From contig JAQGMI010000168.1 in NCBI GenBank assembly GCA_028292435.1, forward strand, positions 1 through 37,020: 37,020 bases of DNA, given 5' to 3'. The position numbers and the translations under genes were made by a program. The DNA is from Betaproteobacteria bacterium (lineage in GTDB: Bacteria > Pseudomonadota > Gammaproteobacteria > Burkholderiales > SG8-41). This document shows positions 1-7,394 of the stretch, one piece after another; within the stretch, counting starts at the first letter, position 1; the number at the start of each line of letters is the position of its first letter. Below the pieces are notes generated by a model, which worked only from the letters and a program-made list of their open reading frames with translations, was not told where the DNA came from and made no database searches.

Positions 1-23
1 GCTGTGGAATTCGCGCTCCAATT

Positions 24-315
24 TGAGAAAACACGGTTGAACGGTGAGCGCTCAGACACAGCCGAAGGCCCCGCCCTTGCCTGCGACTGCTCGGCGTCTC
101 AGAAGGGGGTTGTTTGCGATCAGAGTCGTGATGCCGACATCAGTACGCTTGTTTAATGGGTAGCCTTAAACCACCACTTCGCTAGTTCCGCTCGAATTCA
201 CATTGCGACACCGCTCGCCGCTTAATCCCCTCGTGAGACGCCGAGCAGTCGCAGGCGTGAAAAGCGCTGTTAGGCGAAAAGCTGTTTGAGCTCGCAACCC
301 CTATGTGTTTTCTCA
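24..315. repeat. Large imperfect palindrome, possible MITE-like element
   Basis: Two arms in opposite orientation share blocks at similar spacing. A 23-base block at 79-101 recurs exactly as its reverse complement at 234-256, each continuing into a run of G (left) or C (right). An 11-base block, TGAGAAAACAC at 24-34, recurs inverted at 305-315. The gap between blocks is 44 bases on the left and 48 on the right. A central inverted repeat, GTTTAA at 151-156 and TTAAAC at 166-171, sits near the symmetry centre. No transposase is present. A reading frame stays open from the window edge to a stop at 151-153, but it resembles no family I know. The element could be a miniature inverted-repeat element, a REP/BIME-type repeat or the decayed end of an insertion. 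I see no convincing gene in 1-630. Confidence 0.6.
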
Positions 316-448
316 TTCTGCGAGCGAGTTTCATTGAGCCGCTTTTCACGTCGAGCAGCACAGGGACCCCGGCATTACTTCGTGGATGCTGCCCTACGTA
401 CGGACGTTTAATACGCACGAATCGCCAAGCCATTGTCCGGGGCACCGG

Positions 449-491
449 CCATCACTCCCGCACTCGGCCTGCGGCTACCGAGTCGTGATGG
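449..491. repeat. Intergenic hairpin
   Basis: CCATCAC (449-455) pairs with GTGATGG (485-491), and inside it ACTCGG (462-467) pairs with CCGAGT (478-483). Together they form a two-part stem. No T-run follows on either strand, so a simple intrinsic terminator is unlikely. It lies in the gene-free stretch left of the HD-domain gene and may be a REP-like unit. Confidence 0.45.
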
Positions 492-538
492 CTACCGCAA
501 AGGGGCGTCTCGCTGGGGCGGCCTTTTCTTCCGTTAGC

Positions 539-560
539 TTCTTTTGGCCGCGCAAAAGAA
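539..560. repeat. Short perfect inverted repeat, dispersed-repeat type
   Basis: TTCTTTTG (539-546) and CAAAAGAA (553-560) form an 8-base perfect inverted repeat around GCCGCG. It is followed by GGTAACC. From memory, closely similar strings recur as intergenic repeats in beta- and gammaproteobacterial genomes and give rise to spurious small ORFs. I could not count copies outside this window. Confidence 0.4.
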
Positions 561-630
561 GGTAACCAGCTCCAGGGCTGCCCCCTGGAAGATTGAGCGA
601 ATTAAAGCAACGGTAGTCACAAGCGCCTGC

Positions 631-1164
631 CTACTTCTGCCCATCCCGATAAGCGCGATCGAATTGCTCCTCGAGAAACGCATTCACGCCGCGGCAGCCC
701 GCAACCACCGCAAGCGCCCACGCGAAGTAGTCGCGCTTGCGCTGCTCATCCCAGCCGCTCGGCGGACTCACCGCCATCGCGCGCAGATTCGACGTCTTGT
801 CGGCGATCTTCAGCATTTTCGCGCGATCGGACTTATGCGGCGTCTCGACGATCTGCAACCGTTTGCGCTCGGCCTTGAGCAAAGTTTTGTCGTCGGTCAC
901 GTCGCGCACAAGGCCGGCGACGTCGGCGCTGAAGAGTTCGACGAGCTCTTCAAAAGTAACGCCCTGGTCTTCGATGCAATCGTGCAGCAATCCCGCAATG
1001 ACGAGATTGGCGTCATTGCCGCCGGTCGCCTCCGCGAGCAAATGCGCGACTTCGGCAAGATGATTGATGTACGGTTCTTGCGCCTCGCCCTTGCGGCGCT
1101 GGCTGACGTGTTTTTTCGCGGCGTAGTCGAGCGCGCGCGTGACTTGCACGACGTCAATGCTCAT
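631..1164 (-). CDS. Stand-alone HD-domain hydrolase, MESH1/SpoT-hydrolase type
   Basis: This 177-residue protein matches the hydrolase half of RelA/SpoT enzymes and the single-domain MESH1 group, which remove pyrophosphate from (p)ppGpp using a manganese HD site; some MESH1 members act on NADPH. Visible signatures are a QRRKG segment near residues 22-26, PYINH with His35, the HD pair His61-Asp62, the ED pair Glu65-Asp66, and KIADKTSNLR with Asp122. The length fits a single HD domain with no synthetase, TGS or ACT part. It is transcribed away from the dioxygenase gene on its right, from an ATG at 1164. Substrate choice between ppGpp and another nucleotide cannot be read from the sequence. Confidence 0.8.
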   Translation of the reverse strand: MSIDVVQVTRALDYAAKKHVSQRRKGEAQEPYINHLAEVAHLLAEATGGNDANLVIAGLLHDCIEDQGVTFEELVELFSADVAGLVRDVTDDKTLLKAERKRLQIVETPHKSDRAKMLKIADKTSNLRAMAVSPPSGWDEQRKRDYFAWALAVVAGCRGVNAFLEEQFDRAYRDGQK

Positions 1165-1266
1165 GACCGGCTCACTTGCTTCGTCGCTCTTTTCATTGCG
1201 CGCAATGCTAGCAGGAATTCCAGCGACAAATGCGCGCGTAACAACGACCGGCTTGAAGCGGCGTTA

Positions 1267-1272
1267 TATAAT
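1267..1272 (+). promoter_or_regulatory. Candidate -10 box for the dioxygenase gene
   Basis: A perfect TATAAT lies 50 bases before the ATG at 1322 in an otherwise GC-rich stretch. No good -35 hexamer sits 16-18 bases upstream, so the promoter call is tentative. Confidence 0.4.
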
Positions 1273-1321
1273 TTATGCATTGGTTTCACGCGGGCACGTT
1301 CACGGCCCGCCAGGAGAGATT

Positions 1322-2209
1322 ATGGAAGTTATACCGTTAGGACCCGGCTTTGGCGCTGAAGTTCGAGGCGCCGGACTCGCGGAGGTTGCCGCAAGCGATG
1401 AGGTGTATGCGGCGGTGCGCGCCGCGTTTGAAGAACATTCAATCCTGCTGTTCAGAAAGCAGGCGATCAGCGACGAATTGCAGGTCGCGTACTCCCAGCG
1501 CTTCGGCCCGCTCGAAGTCGCGAAAGCCGCGTCGCTTGGCGAAGGCACGCCGTTTTCCATTCTGACGAACATCGACCGCGCGACCGGCAAGCTCGTCCCG
1601 GCCGATCACAAAGAAGCGCTGCGTGCGCGCGCGAACCAGCTCTGGCACACGGACAGCACGTTTAAATCGCCGCCGGCGCTCGCGTCGGTCTTGTCCGCAC
1701 GCGTGTTGCCGCCGCACGGCGGCGAGACCGAATTCACTTCAATGCGGCTCGCGTGGGCACGACTGCCCGAAGCGCAGCGCAATCAGCTTGCGCATTCATT
1801 TGCGTGGCACGACTACGCGCATTCGCGCGGCAAAATTGCGCCGCAACTCGCGTCCGAACGCGAGCGCTCGACGATGCCGCCGGTGTGCTGGCGCATGTGC
1901 TGGATCAATCCCGCGAACCAGCGGCCGTCGCTGTATCTGGCGTCGCACACGTACGCGATCGAAGGCATGGGCAAAGACGAAGCGCTTCAATTGATCGAGC
2001 GGCTGATCGCGGATGCGACCAAACCCGAATATACGTACTTGCATCGCTGGCAGGCGGGCGATGTCGTGATGTGGGATAACCGCGCAAGTTTGCATCGCGG
2101 CCGACCGTGGCCCGACAACCTGCATCCGCGGCACATGGTGCGCACCACCATCTCGGCGACCGATGCCGACGGCGTTGCCGAATTGCGTCCGGCGCGCGCT
2201 GCGGCGTAA
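1322..2209 (+). CDS. TauD/TfdA-family 2-oxoglutarate dioxygenase
   Basis: A 295-residue Fe(II)/2-oxoglutarate-dependent dioxygenase of the TauD/TfdA family, which hydroxylates small organic acids (taurine, 2,4-D and others). The iron facial triad is visible: His109 and Asp111 in WHTDSTF, and His258 in the NRASLHRGRPW segment. Arg270 or Arg274, in the PRHMVRTT segment, would hold 2-oxoglutarate. The frame is open further upstream, but the ATG at 1322 has AGGAGA (1312-1317 region) just before it and gives the normal family length and N-terminus. Genes 1322 and 2220 lie on the same strand 10 bases apart. The substrate cannot be deduced; the overall pattern is closer to TfdA-like enzymes than to strict taurine dioxygenase. 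Confidence 0.88.
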   Translation: MEVIPLGPGFGAEVRGAGLAEVAASDEVYAAVRAAFEEHSILLFRKQAISDELQVAYSQRFGPLEVAKAASLGEGTPFSILTNIDRATGKLVPADHKEALRARANQLWHTDSTFKSPPALASVLSARVLPPHGGETEFTSMRLAWARLPEAQRNQLAHSFAWHDYAHSRGKIAPQLASERERSTMPPVCWRMCWINPANQRPSLYLASHTYAIEGMGKDEALQLIERLIADATKPEYTYLHRWQAGDVVMWDNRASLHRGRPWPDNLHPRHMVRTTISATDADGVAELRPARAAA

Positions 2210-2219
2210 TCGATTCGCG

Positions 2220-2660
2220 GTGAGACTGGTACTTGACACCAACGTCTGGCTCGACTGGCTGGTGTTCGACGATGCCGGCGTCGCCGCGATCAAGGCGGCG
2301 GTCGCGAACCGGCAGGCCGAGATTTTTATCGACGACGCGTGTGCGTGCGAACTTGCGTCGGTGCTTGGCTACCGGCTGCGCAAAACGATACTGACCGCTG
2401 AAGAGCAGGCGGCGTGCATGAATGAGTGCCGCCGCATTGCGGCGAATGATTTTGCCGCCGTCGACATATTGGACGCAGGTCCACTGCCGGTGTGCCGCGA
2501 CACTGACGATCAAAAATTTCTCGAACTGGCGCGCGCGTGCGCCGCGGATTTTCTGGTCACCAAAGACCGGTTGCTGCTCGTACTCGACCGGCGAAAGATA
2601 CGGCGCGCGCCGTTTCGGATCGCGACGCCGCAAACGCTGGCGTCCCGATTTGCCGGCTAG
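2220..2660 (+). CDS. Orphan PIN-domain protein (COG1569-type toxin component)
   Basis: Starting at GTG 2220 the product is 146 residues and opens directly with the PIN beta-strand VRLVLDTNVWLDW. The acidic residues expected of the Mg2+-dependent RNase fold are present: Asp6, Glu44, an acidic DTDD cluster at 94-97 and Asp116 in DFLVTKDRLLL. Proteins of this type are annotated as putative toxin components of toxin-antitoxin systems, but no antitoxin-like small gene lies on either side. The gene starts 10 bases after the dioxygenase stop codon, so it is probably co-transcribed or translationally coupled. An upstream ATG at 2163 lies inside the dioxygenase gene and gives an unlikely basic extension. 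It may be a housekeeping RNA nuclease and not a toxin. Confidence 0.75.
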   Translation: MRLVLDTNVWLDWLVFDDAGVAAIKAAVANRQAEIFIDDACACELASVLGYRLRKTILTAEEQAACMNECRRIAANDFAAVDILDAGPLPVCRDTDDQKFLELARACAADFLVTKDRLLLVLDRRKIRRAPFRIATPQTLASRFAG

Positions 2661-2668
2661 ATAACGGC

Positions 2669-3511
2669 TTACTCCGGCACGAGCCAGCGCACGTGCTGAC
2701 TGCCCTCGCCGTTCTCGGCGAGCACCGGCCACAGCCATGCAACGATCTTGCGCGCAGCCGCTTCGAATTCGAACGGCGGGTTGACGACGAGCATGCCGCA
2801 GCCGCGCACGCTGCCGGCGACGCCGAGATTGCGCACCGCGAGTTCGAGCTGAAGTATTTTTTTCACGCCGGTCGCCGCCATCCGGCGCTCGAAACCCTGC
2901 ATGGCGATCGCATCCATCAGCGGGTACCACAACGCATAAACACCGGTCGCGAATTTGCGATGGCCTTCAACAAAGCCGTCGGTGAGCCGCTTGAATTCCT
3001 GCGCGCGGTCGAATGACGAATCAATGAACACCAGCCCGCGCCGCTCGGACGGCGGCAATAAAGCCTTCAGCGCCTGGTAACCGTCGAGCAGCCGCACCTG
3101 CACCTGCCGATCATTGGCAAAAAGCGCCGCGAGCGTTTCGTGATCTCTTTTATTGAGTTCGATCAGCGCGAGGCGGTCGTGCGCGCGCATGAACCGGCGC
3201 ATGATGCGCGGGGAGCCGGGATAGAAATTCAATTTGCGGTCGGCGTTTTCGGCGCGCACCGCATCGATGTACGGCGTCATTTCGGCCGGCAGATCGGTGC
3301 GGTTCCATACAAGCGAGATGCCGGATTTGTATTCCGCGTTCTTGCGCGCCCACTCATGTCCCAGGTCGTAGTGCCCAGTACCTGCATGCGTGTCGAGGCA
3401 GAAAAACGGTTTGTCTTTCTTCGCGAGCCCCAGCATGAGTTGCGCGAGCAGCGCGTGCTTGAAAACATCGGCGAAATTGCCGGCGTGAAACAGATGGCGG
3501 TAGGCGAGCAT
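2669..3511 (-). CDS. rlmJ: 23S rRNA (adenine2030-N6)-methyltransferase RlmJ
   Basis: A 280-residue protein with the typical RlmJ start MLAYRHLFHAGNFADVFKH and the THAGTG SAM-binding motif near residues 41-46. RlmJ methylates A2030 of 23S rRNA in the cytoplasm. The FATGVYALWYPL segment near the C-terminal third is also characteristic. One thing is odd: the catalytic motif IV, usually DPPY or a close variant after a run of hydrophobic residues, reads D-S-S-F at residues 164-167. Asp164 has the same number as the E. coli catalytic Asp as I recall it. Length and the rest of the sequence look normal, so the enzyme may be altered and not simply broken. Confidence 0.92.
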   Translation of the reverse strand: MLAYRHLFHAGNFADVFKHALLAQLMLGLAKKDKPFFCLDTHAGTGHYDLGHEWARKNAEYKSGISLVWNRTDLPAEMTPYIDAVRAENADRKLNFYPGSPRIMRRFMRAHDRLALIELNKRDHETLAALFANDRQVQVRLLDGYQALKALLPPSERRGLVFIDSSFDRAQEFKRLTDGFVEGHRKFATGVYALWYPLMDAIAMQGFERRMAATGVKKILQLELAVRNLGVAGSVRGCGMLVVNPPFEFEAAARKIVAWLWPVLAENGEGSQHVRWLVPE

Positions 3512-3599
3512 GGCGGGCGGGCGTTACGAGCGCAGAGTGAAGTTCGAGGCGAAGCTTACAGCGTAATGCGTCCAACCTGAACCTCAATTCCCGGTCTCG

Positions 3600-3752
3600 C
3601 TACTTCACGCCGAATTTGGCGCGGTAATGCTTGCCGAGCACCTTGCGCGTCTGCCGATTGAGATTTTGATTGAGCGCGAACGGATTACGGCCGCGCGCCG
3701 GCGCTTTCGACTTTGCGGGCGGCGGCTTGAACGACGGCGGTCTGGTCGGCAT
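3600..3752 (-). CDS. Small basic protein, function unknown
   Basis: A 50-residue frame starts at an ATG on the minus strand (3752) shortly after an in-frame stop and ends at 3600. The product begins MPTRPPSFKPPPAKSK and ends KVLGKHYRAKFGVK, so it is proline- and lysine-rich and strongly basic, with the arginine/asparagine-rich middle NPFALNQNLNRQTRK. It fills the gap between the glutathione transferase (start at 4394, end at 3789) and rlmJ, all on the same strand, so it could be part of one transcript. I recognise no domain. It could bind RNA or the ribosome, but that is only suggested by charge. Confidence 0.5.
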   Translation of the reverse strand: MPTRPPSFKPPPAKSKAPARGRNPFALNQNLNRQTRKVLGKHYRAKFGVK

Positions 3753-3788
3753 GAACGTGAGTATGCACCGCCGCCGGCATCGAAGTCC

Positions 3789-4394
3789 TTACTTGGTGAG
3801 ACCTTCCGCCTTGAGTGCCGCTTGCACCTGCGGACGGGCGGCGACACGCTGCATATACGTTTGAATAACCGGCCAGCGGCTCATGTCGATCTGCAGCTTG
3901 CCGGTCCAATTTAGAACGGTGAACAGGTACGCATCGGCGACGGTGAAATCGCCCATCAGATATTGCTTGTTCGCCAATTGCGCGGCAACGTAATCGAAGC
4001 GTTTCGCGAGCAGATCTTTTTGCGCCTGTTTGGTGGCGTCGGGCGTACTGGGTTTAAACAGCGGGCCGAACTGCTTGTGAATTTCGGTGCTGATGAAAGC
4101 GAGCCATTCGACGAGACGATAGCGTTCGAACGTGCCGGCCGGCGGCGCGAGCCCCGACTCGCGGCGCTGGTCGGCGAGGTACTCGTCGATCGCGATATTC
4201 TCGGTCAGCACCTGGCCGTCATCGAGCATCAACGCGGGCACGTAGCCTTTGGGATTGATCTTCATATAGTCGCCGCCGCTCGCGGTGGTCTTGGCGCCGA
4301 GGTCGACTTTTTCGAGCTCGAATGGATAGCCCGCTTCGCGCAGAATGATGTGAGGCGAGAGCGAACACGCGCCTGGCGAATAATAAAGTTTCAT
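3789..4394 (-). CDS. Glutathione S-transferase, beta-class like
   Basis: A 201-residue GST. The N-terminal thioredoxin-like domain (about 1-80) opens MKLYYSPGACSLSPHI with Cys10, the cysteine typical of bacterial beta-class enzymes, and has the cis-proline segment GYVPALML followed by LTENIAIDEYLA for glutathione binding. The all-alpha C-terminal domain carries the GDFTVADAYLFTVL capping-box region. Such enzymes conjugate or reduce electrophiles with glutathione in the cytoplasm. It is convergent in direction with nothing nearby and is probably first in a minus-strand run with the small protein and rlmJ. The physiological substrate is unknown. Confidence 0.9.
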   Translation of the reverse strand: MKLYYSPGACSLSPHIILREAGYPFELEKVDLGAKTTASGGDYMKINPKGYVPALMLDDGQVLTENIAIDEYLADQRRESGLAPPAGTFERYRLVEWLAFISTEIHKQFGPLFKPSTPDATKQAQKDLLAKRFDYVAAQLANKQYLMGDFTVADAYLFTVLNWTGKLQIDMSRWPVIQTYMQRVAARPQVQAALKAEGLTK

Positions 4395-4654
4395 GGATGC
4401 ACTCCTGTCTGGTCATGGCCGTGAAGTCGGAGACTCGGCCTCGCTGAGCGTTCACCCGCGCGCCGTCCTTACCTTAGGATTGCGACGAGTGCGCTCAAGT
4501 TCAATCGTCATGCGCTGCTGCGCGGCGGGCGCGAAAATCGGCCGCAATGCGCGTGTTATCCTTCGAATTCCCGCGACTTGCAGCGGCGCTAAAAATGGCG
4601 GCCACCCTATTGACCCAACAGCCATGATTGCCTCAGATATTTCAGCCCTGCCGC

Positions 4655-5884
4655 GTGAATAATCCCGCCCGGCTATTGCTGAACCTTGTACTTCCGGCAG
4701 CGATCATCGTCGGCGCGCGCTTCGCGATTCCGCACGTTGCCGACCTGCCGCCGACGCTGGCCGGGATCAAGGATTTCGGCGTTTATTTCCTGATTGCGCT
4801 CGGCGTCCTGCTCGGGCTCGGCTTTCGGCGCGGCCGCATCGTGTTCGCACTCCTGACACTCGCCGTCGCCTACATCGGCTACGGCTGGCTCGTGCGCGAT
4901 CAGTTCGGTGGCTTTCGCGCGCATACGCTGTTCGCAGCGCTCGGCGTGTTCGTGCCGCTCAATCTGGCGCTGCTGTGCGTGTCGGTCGAGCGCGGCATCC
5001 TGAATCTGCACAGTCTGCGGCGCATCGGCGTGCTCACCGCTGAAGTGCTGTTCACGCTGTGGGTGATCGGCTCATCGGTCACCTGGATCACCGCGTGGGC
5101 GATTTCGCCGTTTGGAAACACTACGCTGTTCGTGTCGTCACCGGTGCGCCAGCTTGGCTGGCTTTTCCTCATACTTGGCATCGTCGTTTGCCTGGCCGTG
5201 TGGCTCATCAAACGTGCCGCGCTCGACCTGGCGTTCGCGTCCGCGTTGTGCGCGTTCGCACTCGCGATGCATTTCATCGGCGCGCCGAATGCGTTTACGG
5301 TTTACATCGCCGCCGCTGCGCTGATACTCACGATCGCGCTGCTGCAGGATACGTTTCGCATGGCATTTCGCGACGAGCTCACCGGATTGCCGAGCCGCCG
5401 CGATCTGAACGAGCGCATGATGGGGCTTGGCCGCCGCTATACGATCGCAATGTGCGACGTGGACCACTTCAAAAAATTCAACGATACACACGGCCACGAT
5501 CTGGGCGACCAGGTGCTCAAGATGGTCGCGGCGAAACTTGCGGCGGTGGGCGGCGGCGGCACTGCGTTTCGCTATGGCGGCGAGGAATTTACGGTCCTGT
5601 TTCCGGGCAAGGACAGCACCCATGCACTGCCGCACCTTGAAGCGCTGCGCGCATCGATCGAAACCTACAAGATTGCGCTGCGCGCGCCCGATCGCCCGCC
5701 CAAACCGGAGCCGGCGACGCGGCGGCCGGGTACTTTTCGCGACGCGTCGTCGGTGTCCGTCACGATCAGTATCGGCGTCGCCGAAAACAGCGATCGGCTT
5801 GCCAGCACGGATGACGTCATTCAGGCCGCGGACAAAGCGTTGTACCGCGCGAAGCACAAAGGCCGCAATCAGGTGAGCACATGA
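4655..5884 (+). CDS. Membrane-bound GGDEF diguanylate cyclase
   Basis: About 409 residues from GTG 4655, with TTG 4628 as an alternative; neither has a clear ribosome site. The first 230 residues form roughly seven to eight hydrophobic segments, a membrane sensor without a named domain. A C-terminal GGDEF domain (about 240-405) follows, with the FRDELTGLPSRRDL lead, the metal-binding DVDHFKKFNDTHGHDLGD segment and an intact GGEEF active site at residues 308-312. It should make cyclic di-GMP. The RxxD inhibitory site normally just before GGEEF is missing; the stretch there is glycine-rich. The stop overlaps the next gene's start as ATGA, so the two are translationally coupled. Confidence 0.85.
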   Translation: MNNPARLLLNLVLPAAIIVGARFAIPHVADLPPTLAGIKDFGVYFLIALGVLLGLGFRRGRIVFALLTLAVAYIGYGWLVRDQFGGFRAHTLFAALGVFVPLNLALLCVSVERGILNLHSLRRIGVLTAEVLFTLWVIGSSVTWITAWAISPFGNTTLFVSSPVRQLGWLFLILGIVVCLAVWLIKRAALDLAFASALCAFALAMHFIGAPNAFTVYIAAAALILTIALLQDTFRMAFRDELTGLPSRRDLNERMMGLGRRYTIAMCDVDHFKKFNDTHGHDLGDQVLKMVAAKLAAVGGGGTAFRYGGEEFTVLFPGKDSTHALPHLEALRASIETYKIALRAPDRPPKPEPATRRPGTFRDASSVSVTISIGVAENSDRLASTDDVIQAADKALYRAKHKGRNQVST

Positions 5885-6507
5885 AGTCGGCGCTGCAACT
5901 GATCATCGGCTTGACGATAGGGTCGATTCTCGCGATCGCCGCGGCGCCCGCAACGGCGCAACCCGCAACCGAGCTGCAAATATTGGCGACCGATCCGGGG
6001 CTCGATGCATTGCTCGCCCGCCAGCAGCCTTTTTTTGTGCGCTTTAAGGCGCAGAGCGCCGCACCGCTGAACGTGTCGATAAGCGGCTGGTTCAAAGGGC
6101 AACCGGTGCTCGACAACGGCGGCACCGGCGCGCCGGCGCTGTTGCCGGCCAGCGGCGTTGGCGTTGTCAGCTTTTTCTATTGGGGCGAGAAGCCGACAAA
6201 GATCGACGAAGTCCGCCTGCATCTGACGGATGCGCGCAGCGGCGCCGCGATCACCGACTACGCGTTCCCGGTCACGCTGACCTGGTTGGCCGACGACCCG
6301 CCGTCGCGCCAACCGCCGGCGTGGGTCACTGAATGGCGGCAGGCGCAAAATCCGCAGGCTGTTCCGGCTGCCGCCTCTGCGCCATTGGCAACAACGTGGT
6401 GGATAGCAGCTGGCAGCGGCGCGCTGCTGGCGGCGGGCATCGCGGGCTGGGGGTGGCGACGGCGGCGTTCGCGCGCCGCTGGGCAAGACGACTCGCGGCC
6501 GCGGTGA
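5881..6507 (+). CDS. Exported single-pass membrane protein, function unknown
   Basis: A 208-residue protein with an N-terminal signal peptide (hydrophobic stretch to about residue 22, then ATAQPA as a likely cleavage region) and a C-terminal membrane segment near 170-192 followed by a basic RRRRSR tail. This gives type I topology with a periplasmic domain of about 145 residues. That domain has beta-rich alternation and phrases such as PFFVRFKAQ and SISGWFKGQPVL, suggesting an immunoglobulin-like or carrier fold, but I recognise no family. Its ATG overlaps the stop of the diguanylate cyclase gene, so it is a candidate partner or sensor accessory for that enzyme. Confidence 0.7.
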   Translation: MKSALQLIIGLTIGSILAIAAAPATAQPATELQILATDPGLDALLARQQPFFVRFKAQSAAPLNVSISGWFKGQPVLDNGGTGAPALLPASGVGVVSFFYWGEKPTKIDEVRLHLTDARSGAAITDYAFPVTLTWLADDPPSRQPPAWVTEWRQAQNPQAVPAAASAPLATTWWIAAGSGALLAAGIAGWGWRRRRSRAAGQDDSRPR

Positions 6508-6542
6508 TAAGCTGAATCAGATTTCATCCGCGGAATTTTTCT

Positions 6543-7316
6543 ATGAAACTTACCGCCGCCCAGGTCGACGAATATCAGCGCGAAGGCTATCTCTTTTTCC
6601 CCGGTTTGTTTTCATCGGGCGAAATCGGCGTGCTCAATGCTGAAGTGCCGAAACTATATGCCGAGCAAAGGCCCGAGAACGTGCGCGAAAAAGGCAGCGC
6701 CGCCGTGCGCACGAATTTCGCCGCGCACACGTATAACGATGCATATCGCAGACTCGGGCAGCATCCGCGCCTGATCGAGCCCGCGAAGCAGATTCTCGGC
6801 GACGACGTTTACATTCATCAGTTCAAGATCAACGGCAAAGCAGCGTTCGACGGCGACGTGTGGCAATGGCATCAGGACTACGGCACGTGGTTCAACGACG
6901 ACGACATGCCCGACGCGCGTGCGATGAACGTGGCGGTGTTTCTCGAAGACGTGAACGAGTTCAACGGGCCGCTCATGTTCATCCCGCGCTCGCACAAGAA
7001 GGGCCGCCAGGAAGCCGGCCACGATTTGTCGACCACGAGCTACCCGTTGTGGACCATCGACAACGAGACCATTACGCGGCTCGTCGCCGAGGGCGGCATC
7101 ATTTCACCCAAAGGGCCGGCCGGGTCGATGATGATCTTTCATTGCAATCTCGTACACGCATCCGGCAGCAATATGACGCCGTGGAACCGCACGATCGTCT
7201 ACTTGAGTCTCAATTCCTGCGAAAACCATATCCGGCGGTTTCATCGTCCGGAATACATCGCGCACCGCGATTTCACGCCGATTCAATGCCTGGCCGACGA
7301 TTGCCTGAAAAATTAA
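6543..7316 (+). CDS. PhyH-family 2-oxoglutarate dioxygenase
   Basis: A 257-residue member of the phytanoyl-CoA dioxygenase/ectoine hydroxylase superfamily. It begins with the usual VDEYQREGYLFFPGLF motif. Iron ligands are His110 and Asp112 in WQWHQDYGTW and His205 in FHCNLVHASGSN; the arginine of the following NRTIVYLSLN segment would bind 2-oxoglutarate. The WQWHQD motif is shared with ectoine hydroxylase EctD, yet no ectABC genes are nearby, so it probably hydroxylates some other small molecule. ATG 6543 is the only sensible start. It lies 35 bases after the exported protein on the same strand. Confidence 0.87.
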   Translation: MKLTAAQVDEYQREGYLFFPGLFSSGEIGVLNAEVPKLYAEQRPENVREKGSAAVRTNFAAHTYNDAYRRLGQHPRLIEPAKQILGDDVYIHQFKINGKAAFDGDVWQWHQDYGTWFNDDDMPDARAMNVAVFLEDVNEFNGPLMFIPRSHKKGRQEAGHDLSTTSYPLWTIDNETITRLVAEGGIISPKGPAGSMMIFHCNLVHASGSNMTPWNRTIVYLSLNSCENHIRRFHRPEYIAHRDFTPIQCLADDCLKN

Positions 7317-7394
7317 TGCGCCTGCCATAACAGCGCGCTAATATGAACGCCCGCGCACGGCCGTGCCGTGCGCACGACGCGAGAACCGATTCGC

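Noticed and set aside
234..275. Possible integron attC site near GTTAGGC (269-275)
   Set aside because: The core-like heptamer is present, but no matching RYYYAAC partner and no pairing inner arms were found, and there is no integrase.
182..445. 87-residue minus-strand frame in the first intergenic region
   Set aside because: It runs through one arm of the palindrome, and a similar peptide (ACDCSAS) arises from the other arm in another context; this is explained by the DNA repeat and not by a conserved protein.
544..1359. 271-residue plus-strand frame starting in the repeat at 539-560
   Set aside because: Antisense to the HD-domain gene, which has an intact metal site; the first residues (AQKKVTSSRAAP) come from the dispersed repeat.
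2163..2219. ATG 2163 as start of the PIN gene
   Set aside because: It lies inside the dioxygenase coding region and adds a basic extension without PIN features; GTG 2220 starts the domain exactly.
6543..7316. Ectoine hydroxylase EctD
   Set aside because: The WQWHQD motif is shared with EctD, but no ectABC genes are near and the remainder is only generally PhyH-like.
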